A stretch of 64,000 bases of DNA from Aliiglaciecola sp. 3_MG-2023 (GTDB lineage Bacteria > Pseudomonadota > Gammaproteobacteria > Enterobacterales > Alteromonadaceae), in assembly GCF_030548205.1 (NCBI RefSeq), contig NZ_JAUORV010000016.1:81423-145422 (forward strand). The letters are read 5' to 3'. Numbering within the stretch: position 1 is the first letter of the stretch; every line of letters begins with the position of its first letter. The notes beneath the pieces are model-generated. The model ran no database searches. It saw only the letters and a program-made list of their open reading frames with translations, and was not told the origin of the DNA. Shown piece by piece: positions 57,372-64,000 of this stretch. The position numbers and the translations under genes are program-made.

Positions 57372-57890
57372 CTAAGATCCAAATATAACGACTAAAATTG
57401 CAAACAATGCTCCTGCAGCAGCAATTTTAACGCCGCTTTTAAACATAGGCAATTTCGGCATAAACATTAAAAATGCCGAAATAACAAAGAACAACAATCC
57501 CACACCAAAGCTAATATTCAGGAAAAAAAGTGGGCTACCTGTTGTCGCCTTATGCAATTTAACCAGTTTAGCTAGGGGGGCTGGATAATCCATTTTATGA
57601 ATAGTGGCTTTCCCCGATTGCTTGTTATATTGCCCCTGATTGAAAATCACCAAACCATCGGCTTCGCGTTCTACACTAAATCCTTTAATACCAATATGCT
57701 CAGCTAAAGCTTTGCCACTCAAACCTTTATCTAACTGGCGTTGCTCTACTTGCGGATACTTTAAAAAATCTGTTTTACGGAATATCAGCAAGGTGCCACT
57801 TACGGCATAAATTGCCATTATGCCTGCTAAAAAAAAGCCTAGCCATCTGTGGTATTTACGAACCGCATTATGAAATTTAGGTGAAGCCAT
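57372..57890 (-). CDS. PepSY-domain membrane protein
   Basis: The 172-residue protein has three membrane helices (about residues 15-33, 115-140 and 148-170) with a PepSY-like periplasmic stretch between the first two. The N-terminal KYHRWLGFFLAG resembles the PepSY_TM family. The ATG at 57890 has AGAGGA 5 bases upstream; an earlier in-frame start lacks one. It is convergent with the phosphopantetheinyl transferase gene, 23 bp apart. Role unknown. Confidence 0.8.
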   Translation of the reverse strand: MASPKFHNAVRKYHRWLGFFLAGIMAIYAVSGTLLIFRKTDFLKYPQVEQRQLDKGLSGKALAEHIGIKGFSVEREADGLVIFNQGQYNKQSGKATIHKMDYPAPLAKLVKLHKATTGSPLFFLNISFGVGLLFFVISAFLMFMPKLPMFKSGVKIAAAGALFAILVVIFGS

Positions 57891-58373
57891 TAAATCCTCT
57901 TTAAAATCGTTTATATTGAAATCCAAAACACCTTTAATGTTTGGTAAGTTAACTTTCAAGATAATAAATCTCGGCAAAAGCAATCATCTTGATAATGAAG
58001 TTTATCTTACGCTCCGCTCTACTTTGACCAGAATCGACAAGCCAAATTAGACAGAGTATAAAAATAACCCTAGAAAAAGTGGGTCAAAAACCAGGTCCCC
58101 CACATAGAGATGTTGACCCTAACCGCTCCATCACGCATTTTTCTCAAGAATAATATAACTAAGCGTAATGAAAGCGTGTAGCATCTAGTAAAAATTTGTT
58201 CTAAAATACAACTACTTTTCCTCCTAACTTAACAAAATTTGTATTAATTCGAAGTTTGAATTAGTGATACTTTTAGTGCATGGCATTATGTTATCTAGTC
58301 TGAACTTAGCTATAAACCAAAGTGACTATCCTATTCGCTTATTTTAAATTTGAAAAGGCAGGGAGCCCGCTAG
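57891..58373. other. 483-bp gap with an inverted repeat of possible mobile origin
   Basis: No gene is seen. GGGTCAA (58081-58087) and TTGACCC (58113-58119) form a perfect inverted pair around a GC-rich core with a further GTGGG/CCCAC pair (58079-58083 and 58099-58103). The rest is AT-rich and should carry the promoter of the GGDEF-EAL gene. Confidence 0.4.
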
Positions 58374-60479
58374 ATGTTCCATAGTATCAGATTCAAGTTT
58401 GTTATTATCATTGTCATTTCAATTTTAATTAGCTCAGTTTCAGTTTTCTTTTTAGCCATAAATGAACACGAAAATCTTTATCGAAAATCCGTAGAACAAA
58501 ACTTAGACGCCATGTCGTCGGTTATGGCAGACAATATACTGTCAATATTCACCGAAGATGACGATGAAGGCGAAGTGTTTTTTTCATTAACCACTGAATT
58601 GCTTGGACTTGATCGTTACGAACATATCAAGTTTGTGAATGTATTTGATGCTAATTGGAATATCATTCAATATTATGTGCACCCCGACTACCTTAATTTA
58701 AAAAACTTTACACCTGAATTAACTTCCGTCTCTCCACAGAATTTACCCCGAGAGGTTACCATTACCGATGAAGGCTTAACGGTAATAAAAACCATTGGCG
58801 AGGAAAAACTACCGGTAGGTTTTTTATTAATCGTTCAAGATTATCAGCGGCCCTTAAGGGAAAGCAAAAAAAGCCTTTTTTATAGTGCCATTCCGTTCGT
58901 TATATTAGTGGTCGCTTTGGCAATGCTCATATCCTTTTTAAGGTATCAGCAATTATTTAAGCCGCTACTAAACCTTACTAAGTTTACGAAAAAAGTGGAA
59001 AAAACCACTGATTATAACTTGAAGTATAGAGTGACAGGTAATGACGAAGTATCAGAATTGGGTCGCAACATTAACAAGCTCTTAGGAACCATAAATGCAG
59101 AGATAAAAACCAATCAACAAAACACAGAGAAGTTGATTGAACAACAAAACTCGATGCAACATTTGGCTAATTATGACACCTTAACTGGCTTACCTAATCG
59201 TATGTTTTTTATGGAAATATTAAAATTAGAATTAGCCAGAAGTCAGAGAGAAAATGAAGATTTAGCGATCATGTTTTTCGACGTTGATGGCTTTAAGGGA
59301 GTTAACGACACCTTAGGTCACGAAACTGGCGATTTATTACTTAAAGCGGTAGCGACTAAAGTCAAAAGCTTTCTTCGACCGGGTGATATTTTAGCGCGTT
59401 TAGGTGGCGATGAGTTTTTGATTATGATCCCACATCTAAATAATTCGCTGATAGCTGTAAATATTGCCAATCGTATAATCGAGGGAATGTTAAGCCCCAT
59501 CGAAATTAACAGTTGGGATATTCAAACGGGTGTGAGTATTGGTATCGCTAAAGCCACTGACGCAGAGTTTGATATTAATACATTTATCAGTAACGCTGAT
59601 ATTGCTATGTACGCATCAAAGGAAAAAGGCAAAGGCTCTTACACTGTTTTCCACAAAAGAATGTTAGAGGAAAACCGCAGAAAAGTACAAATAGCCAATC
59701 TTATTACAAATGCCATTGCGAAAGACGAATTTGACATTCATTATCAACTGAAAATATCCTCCCAAGGTTCAATAAAGGGTTTAGAGGCACTGTTGCGCTG
59801 GAAAAATGATGAGTTGGGCAACATATCACCTGCCGAATTTATACCTATCGCAGAACAAAGCGGTAAAGTGAAAGCCATTACCCGCTGGCTAGTGGAAAGA
59901 GTGTTTCAGGATATGAGTGTGTTACAGACCCTGGTTGACCATGATTTGGTTGTATCTTTGAATATATCAAGCCACGATTTACAAGATCGCAATTTCATCC
60001 ATTTTATTAAAAAGAATCTATCTACATATAATGTGAATATTCAAAATATTCAATTTGAAATGACAGAATCGAGTTACCTTGAAAATTTTGATAGTGCTAA
60101 TGAGTTCTTCAGCAATATCAGAAAGATGGGAGGTTCCATTGCCCTAGATGATTTTGGTACAGGTTACTCTTCCCTTAGTTACCTGACAAAAATTGAAATA
60201 GACACACTGAAAATTGATCGCATGTTTGTAATGCAGCACGATAGCTCGGGCAAAGACACCGTAGTTTTACAAACCATTTTAGATTTGGGTCATAGGCTCG
60301 GGTTACAAATTTGTAGTGAGGGGGTAGAAACCGCTGATCAAGCAAATTACTTAATTTTGCATGGCAGTGATGAAATGCAGGGGTATTATTTCGCAAAACC
60401 AATGCCATTAGCCAAACTTCCTGAAGCCTTTGAAAACGCGCAAAGATTGTTTCAGGAAATTTGCGTTATTGAATATTAA
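58374..60479 (+). CDS. Membrane-bound GGDEF-EAL c-di-GMP cyclase/phosphodiesterase
   Basis: The 701-residue protein has two membrane helices (about residues 8-28 and 168-188) framing a periplasmic sensor region. A HAMP-like linker follows, then a GGDEF domain with intact GGDEF (about residues 344-348) and an EAL domain with intact EALLR (about residues 470-474). Motifs NISSHDLQDRNF and DDFGTGYSSLSYL support an active phosphodiesterase. Either or both activities are possible. A GGGAG ribosome binding site precedes the ATG. The ligand of the periplasmic domain is unknown. Confidence 0.9.
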   Translation: MFHSIRFKFVIIIVISILISSVSVFFLAINEHENLYRKSVEQNLDAMSSVMADNILSIFTEDDDEGEVFFSLTTELLGLDRYEHIKFVNVFDANWNIIQYYVHPDYLNLKNFTPELTSVSPQNLPREVTITDEGLTVIKTIGEEKLPVGFLLIVQDYQRPLRESKKSLFYSAIPFVILVVALAMLISFLRYQQLFKPLLNLTKFTKKVEKTTDYNLKYRVTGNDEVSELGRNINKLLGTINAEIKTNQQNTEKLIEQQNSMQHLANYDTLTGLPNRMFFMEILKLELARSQRENEDLAIMFFDVDGFKGVNDTLGHETGDLLLKAVATKVKSFLRPGDILARLGGDEFLIMIPHLNNSLIAVNIANRIIEGMLSPIEINSWDIQTGVSIGIAKATDAEFDINTFISNADIAMYASKEKGKGSYTVFHKRMLEENRRKVQIANLITNAIAKDEFDIHYQLKISSQGSIKGLEALLRWKNDELGNISPAEFIPIAEQSGKVKAITRWLVERVFQDMSVLQTLVDHDLVVSLNISSHDLQDRNFIHFIKKNLSTYNVNIQNIQFEMTESSYLENFDSANEFFSNIRKMGGSIALDDFGTGYSSLSYLTKIEIDTLKIDRMFVMQHDSSGKDTVVLQTILDLGHRLGLQICSEGVETADQANYLILHGSDEMQGYYFAKPMPLAKLPEAFENAQRLFQEICVIEY

Positions 60480-60744
60480 ATGATTACTCGTTTTATAGGT
60501 TTGAATTGAATAGTTAATAAAAATTAATTCACCCAACTCCTCCGATTAAAAGGAATGATTTACACCTTTTATCTTGATCATTTAAATGAAACAAATTTAC
60601 ATATTTTTTATGATAATAGTGGATAATTGAAGAATGATTTGAAGGAAAATTGAAAGAGCTCTTTGTTTTAGATAGTTTAGACTTACTATTGAATCAATAC
60701 GTTAACCATACAAAAACGGAAATGACTAGGGATAGAACTTGTTG

Positions 60745-61929
60745 ATGCGACCTATTATTTTAAAATTTTTTATATTATTTCTTTCAATTAGTCATTTACC
60801 ACTCATGGCGAATGAACTTAATTTTTCTGGCTATGCTAGGGTTATTGCCGGATACTTAGATGAAGAGAATACTGATTTCAAAGGTTATGATGATAGTATC
60901 AGTTTTGAGCCATCCAGTTTAATCGCTTTACAAGCTGAATATCAATTTAGTGATAAGTGGTCCGCTACAACGCAACTTATAGCAAGAGCCGATAAGGATA
61001 AAGACTCAGGCATCGAATGGCTTTATTTAACCTACCAAGCAACAGATAACCTACAAATCAAATTCGGTAAATTACGCGCTCCTTTTTTCTCAATGAGCGA
61101 TTACACTGACGTTGGCTTTGCTTATCCTTGGATAAATCTTCCTTACCAAGTTTACGATAACTTTTTGTTTCGCACCTTTGAGGGAGCAGATTTAATTTAC
61201 AAATTTAATACCGATAATGTTGAATTAAGTATTGAAGCCTACATAGGTCAAGAAGATGGTGACGTTGAATTCAATAACAATCAAACAGGTTTTACTGCCC
61301 GTAATTTGCGAGGACTAATCGGCAAGCTAAACAAAAATAACTTTGAATTTAGGATCGCACATTATCAGGGGAATTTAGGGTTAAATATTAGTGAAGTAAC
61401 TGAGTTTCAACAAACACTTTATAACCTCAACTTTGTTCAAAGTGCTGACTCTCTTGACACTAAAGGAGTAGCTAAAGTTCAGCAAATTGGAATTGTTTAC
61501 GACAATTTAGATTATTTTATTAGGTCTGAATGGGTCAATATTGAAACCGACCTAGATTTCATACCGAAAATTCAAAGTTATTACGTTACTGGTGGGTTTA
61601 ATTACGCACATTTTACCTTTCATTTAACGTTTGCTGATAGTAAAGGGGAGGTTAAATCACCATTACAGGAGATACCTATTGGATACGATCCTGGCTTAGA
61701 CCAATTGGCGGAAGCGTACAACAATATTTTTCTTACCTCAGCAGCAACAGATATGCAAAGTTGGACTCTTGGAGCAAGGTGGGACGTACTATCAAACCTC
61801 GCTCTGAAGGCAGAATTTACTACCATCGAAGAAGGTAACGGTTCTAATTCTTTTTTCGACACGGATGAAAATACGACCTTCGACGGTAAGTCTAATTTGT
61901 ACCTTGTTGGTTTAGAGTGGGTGTTTTAA
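60745..61929 (+). CDS. Outer-membrane porin-like protein, phosphate-selective-porin-like
   Basis: The 394-residue protein has a signal peptide (cut near LMA-NEL), a FSGYARVIAGYLDEE start and many alternating beta strands, with a C-terminal aromatic VGLEWVF as in beta-barrels. The layout QLEAEYQFSDKW-like, then LTYQATDNLQIKFGKLRAPF resembles the OprO/OprP and DcaP-like porin type, so phosphate or another anion is a possible substrate. Start is ATG 60745; two TTG codons directly upstream are possible alternatives. It abuts the next gene (TAA then ATG). Confidence 0.72.
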   Translation: MRPIILKFFILFLSISHLPLMANELNFSGYARVIAGYLDEENTDFKGYDDSISFEPSSLIALQAEYQFSDKWSATTQLIARADKDKDSGIEWLYLTYQATDNLQIKFGKLRAPFFSMSDYTDVGFAYPWINLPYQVYDNFLFRTFEGADLIYKFNTDNVELSIEAYIGQEDGDVEFNNNQTGFTARNLRGLIGKLNKNNFEFRIAHYQGNLGLNISEVTEFQQTLYNLNFVQSADSLDTKGVAKVQQIGIVYDNLDYFIRSEWVNIETDLDFIPKIQSYYVTGGFNYAHFTFHLTFADSKGEVKSPLQEIPIGYDPGLDQLAEAYNNIFLTSAATDMQSWTLGARWDVLSNLALKAEFTTIEEGNGSNSFFDTDENTTFDGKSNLYLVGLEWVF

Positions 61930-62376
61930 ATGAGACCTATACCAACACCACACATCATCAATGTAGCATTGCTACTTTTAATACTTTCTTGTCTATTGGG
62001 TGTAAAAGCCCATGCTGAAGACCAAGATCCTGATTTTATCCTTGTTATTAATACCCAAGACAAAGAATTAACTTTAAGTAAACAACAAATTAGACACATA
62101 TTCATGGGAGGATCCCTAAGCAATAAGTTTAAAGCCGTCAACTTACCTTCAGGCAATCAATTGAGAATTGAATTTAATACAAAAATTGTAGGGCTTACTG
62201 AATCTCGTATTCAGGCTTATTGGGCGCAAATGAAGTTTACAGGTAGAAGTAAGCCGCCTATGGAATTAGAAACACCTCAAAAGGCGCTCGAATATCTAGT
62301 AAAGACAGAGAGTGCCATAACATATCTTCCATCTGATATAGAGATACCAGACGGCCTAACGATTATATATCCTTAA
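61930..62376 (+). CDS. Small periplasmic phosphate-binding-like (PstS-family) protein
   Basis: The 148-residue protein has a signal peptide (cut near AHA-EDQ) and a short domain resembling one lobe of PstS-type solute-binding proteins: LTLSKQQIRHIFMGGS, then a WAQMKFTGRS segment and a C-terminal KTESAITYLPSDIE. It lacks the full two-lobe length, so it is more likely a ligand sensor than a transporter subunit. It starts immediately after the porin stop, so the two are cotranslated. Partner may be the GGDEF-EAL protein upstream, which is inference. Confidence 0.72.
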   Translation: MRPIPTPHIINVALLLLILSCLLGVKAHAEDQDPDFILVINTQDKELTLSKQQIRHIFMGGSLSNKFKAVNLPSGNQLRIEFNTKIVGLTESRIQAYWAQMKFTGRSKPPMELETPQKALEYLVKTESAITYLPSDIEIPDGLTIIYP

Positions 62377-62567
62377 GACTCTCGAGCTATACACCAAAGA
62401 TAGTCATTATCAGTAGTTACATTGCGATTTAGCTTTGTAAATGGTGTTGGCACGAGGCAAGATTTATTATCTGAGAGACCCTGAGCATAACTTTTCTATA
62501 CTGCGCTTTGAAAGCCGCTACCCGCCCCTATGCCCCTTGAGATAATTAATCAAGTCATAAACCATTC

Positions 62568-63385
62568 CACGGACTAAAGCCCGAACTACACCGTTAAGAA
62601 TGTAGGCTGGAATTTATGCCAGTGCGCCTTTTACACGGGCTAAAGCCCGAGCTACACCGTTAAGAATGTAGGCTGGTATTTATGCCAGCGCGCCTTTTAC
62701 ACGGGCTAAAGCCCGAGCTACACCATTAAAAATGTAGGCTGGTATTTATGCCAGTGGCCTTTTTCACGGGCTGAAGCCCGAGCTACACCATTAAGAATAT
62801 AGGCTGGAATTTATGCCAGTGCGCCTTTTCCACGGGCTAAAGCCCGAGCTACACCGTTAAGAATGTAGGCTGGAATTTATACCAGTGTGCCTTTTTCACG
62901 GGTTAAAGCCCGAGCTACACCGTTAAGAATGTAGGCTGGTATTTATGCCAGCGCGCCTTTTCCACGGGCTAAAGCCCGAGCTACACCATTCAGAATGTAG
63001 GCTGGAATTTATTCCAGTGCGCCTTTTCCACGGACTAAAGCCCGAGCTACACCATTAAGAATGTAGGCTGGTATTTATGCCAGCGTGCCTTTTTCACGGG
63101 CTAAAGCCCGCGCTACACCATTAAGAATGTAGGCTGGAATTTATGCCAGTGCGCCTTTTACACGGGCTAAAGCCCGAGTTACACCATTAAAAATGTAGGC
63201 TGGTATTTATTCCAGTGCGCCTTTTCCACGGGCTAAAGCCCGAGCTACACCATTAAGAATATAGGCTGGAATTTATGCCAGTGCGCCTTTTCCACGGGCT
63301 AAAGCCCGAGCTACACCATTAAGAATGTAGGCTGGTATTTATGCCAGTACGCCTTTTTCACGGGCTAAAGCCCGAGCTACACCGT
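62568..63385. repeat. Tandem 66-bp REP/BIME-like array, 12 units plus a partial unit
   Basis: Units start with CACGG[A/G]CTAAAGCCCG at 62568, 62634, 62700, 62765, 62831, 62897, 62963, 63029, 63095, 63161, 63227 and 63293, with a partial unit at 63359; the spacing is 66 bp except one 65-bp unit. Each unit has two hairpins: CGGGCT-AA-AGCCCG and CTGG-TATTTATG-CCAG (or CTGGAA-TTTA-TTCCAG). On the plus strand GTAG precedes the second hairpin (TGTAGGCTGG); on the minus strand GTAG precedes the first (GTAGCTCGGGC). This GTAG-plus-hairpin layout in opposed orientation matches bacterial REP elements in BIMEs. Copies differ by a few bases. Confidence 0.93.
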
Positions 63386-63393
63386 TATATATG

Positions 63394-63410
63394 CTCTCAC
63401 ATGGGGGTGA
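63394..63410 (-). pseudogene. Short remnant of a 5S rRNA 3' end
   Basis: These 17 bases (CTCTCACATGGGGGTGA) are identical to the corresponding part of the second copy (63700-63716). This is a short match and could be a residue of an older duplication. Confidence 0.5.
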
Positions 63411-63644
63411 GCGAGGATGTTTTAGGAACGCAGTTCCGCCCGAGCGCACGACCGACATGGATGTCGGGCTGGAGGTAGCACCAGGGAAGGTTGACACCTA
63501 GCAGTTTATTACGTGAACAGGTATTGCATACACACCGAGGGGTTAGGTTCCCCGTTTATGGCTCTTGCGCGACAGCGCTTAGAGGAAGGGCTATCCAACT
63601 GAAGTTGTTTCATCAGACTCAGTTTTAAAGCTCACATATGCAAA

Positions 63645-63672
63645 AAAGGGCTACCCTTTCGGATAGCCCTTT
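63645..63672 (-). terminator. rRNA-type terminator after the second 5S-3' copy
   Basis: AAAGGGCTA (63645-63653) pairs with TAGCCCTTT (63664-63672) and is followed on the minus strand by a T-run. It occupies the same place relative to the 5S end as the terminator at 63897-63921. Confidence 0.85.
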
Positions 63673-63676
63673 CTCT

Positions 63677-63712
63677 AATGGGAGTCTGGCGATGTGCTAC
63701 TCTCACATGGGG
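63677..63712 (-). pseudogene. Partial duplicate of the 5S rRNA 3' end
   Basis: These 36 bases are identical to 63928-63963, which cover the last ~30 bases of the 5S gene plus its 3' flank. The identity stops at the GGGG run and the DNA before it (63713 on) is unrelated to 5S. It is therefore a 3' fragment, not a second gene. Confidence 0.8.
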
Positions 63713-63891
63713 GTGAAAACGGGGCTCTCTGGAGCAGCGCTCCAGCCGTTTGAACGACTCAAGCTATGCTTGAGGCTGGGAATCCACTTTGTGATGGTTG
63801 ACTGCGGAGTAGATTTCGCGCGGCAGCGCTTAGAATGGGGCCACCTTAATAATATTCGATAAATGCGTGGTTATTTTACAGGTATCAGAAA
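63713..63891. other. Hairpin-rich spacer between 5S copies
   Basis: Holds two perfect hairpins, CTGGAGC-AGC-GCTCCAG (63729-63745) and CTCAAGC-TAT-GCTTGAG (63758-63774). A 74-codon frame crosses it but also covers the 5S fragment, so it is not called. A block GCGCGGCAGCGCTTAGA is shared with DNA near 63567-63585. Confidence 0.6.
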
Positions 63892-63921
63892 CGAAAAAAG
63901 CCACCCTATTAAGGTGGCTTT
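63892..63921 (-). terminator. Terminator of the rRNA operon after 5S rRNA
   Basis: AAAGCCACC (63897-63905) pairs with GGTGGCTTT (63913-63921). On the minus strand the stem is followed by a T-run. It lies about 12 bp past the 5S 3' end. Confidence 0.9.
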
Positions 63922-63933
63922 ATTCTAAATGGG

Positions 63934-64000
63934 AGTCTGGCGATGTGCTACTCTCACATGGGGAAACCCCACACTACCATCGCCGCTAACACGTTTCACT
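63934..64000 (-). rRNA. rrf: 5S ribosomal RNA, 3' part only
   Basis: Read on the minus strand the DNA gives AGTGAAACGTGTTAGCGGCG then ATGGTAGTGTGGGG and CCCCATGTGAGAGTAG, ending in CATCGCCAGACT. This matches the 3' half of gammaproteobacterial 5S rRNA. The 5' part and the rest of the rRNA operon lie to the right of the window. The exact 3' end is uncertain by a few bases. Confidence 0.93.

Noticed and set aside
62568..63385. Repeat array considered as a CRISPR
   Set aside because: There are no unique spacers: the whole 66-bp unit is repeated, and no cas genes are present.
63638..63862. 74-codon plus-strand frame
   Set aside because: It runs across a terminator stem, a 5S rRNA fragment and hairpins and lacks a ribosome binding site; it is a by-product of rrn-tail DNA.

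Overview
The window looks like chromosome of a marine gammaproteobacterium of the Alteromonadales (an Alteromonadaceae member such as Paraglaciecola, Glaciecola or Aliiglaciecola). This is inferred from gene content and order: pdhR-aceE-aceF-lpdA, nadC-pil-coaE-zapD-yacG, xerD-dsbC-recJ and lptD-surA-pdxA-rsmA-apaG-apaH, with moderately AT-rich DNA. No species can be named from the sequence alone. No prophage, integrase, intact insertion sequence, CRISPR array or tRNA was seen.

Layout. 1-6016: pyruvate dehydrogenase operon on the minus strand, with a clear PdhR operator upstream of pdhR. 6182-13965: ampE and ampD (minus), then an aspartic protease, nadC, a type IV pilus locus (pilA, pilC, pilD, with pilB missing from its usual place), coaE, zapD and yacG (plus). 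13955-22966: a long minus-strand run, recJ, dsbC, xerD, a large Sel1-repeat lipoprotein, djlA, and the MurNAc-recycling pair murU/amgK. 23144-29749: the lptD-to-apaH operon (plus). 30115-39721: a chemotaxis receptor, lysC, small genes, acnB, a PQQ-type sugar dehydrogenase and a membrane protein. 39824-41302: an octaheme cytochrome c.

41362-56065 is the main accessory feature: a 17-gene, tightly overlapping minus-strand aryl polyene (APE) pigment cluster. Its gene order follows the apeC-to-apeR naming almost exactly. Two acyl carrier proteins, an AMP ligase fused to a dehydratase, ketosynthases, a ketoreductase and a second dehydratase build the polyene. Glycosyltransferase, acyltransferases, a LolA-like protein, an MMPL exporter and a DUF3261 lipoprotein would attach and move it to the outer membrane. 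Inserted between apeM and apeN is a flavoenzyme with the GxGxxG, WxWxIP and Fx.Px.SxG motifs of flavin-dependent halogenases, so the pigment could be halogenated as xanthomonadins are. A divergent two-gene unit beside it holds a small secreted protein and a 4'-phosphopantetheinyl transferase that could activate the carrier proteins. No recognisable aryl-starter enzyme or methyltransferase is in the cluster.

57372-62376 holds a PepSY membrane protein, a GGDEF-EAL c-di-GMP protein, a porin and an abutting small phosphate-binding-like periplasmic protein. 62568-63385 is a tandem array of twelve 66-bp units plus a partial one, each carrying two opposed GTAG-plus-hairpin elements (REP/BIME-like). 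63386-64000 is the tail of a minus-strand rRNA operon: the 3' part of a 5S rRNA gene with its terminator, followed by a second, partial 5S-3'-end/terminator copy and a third, shorter remnant.
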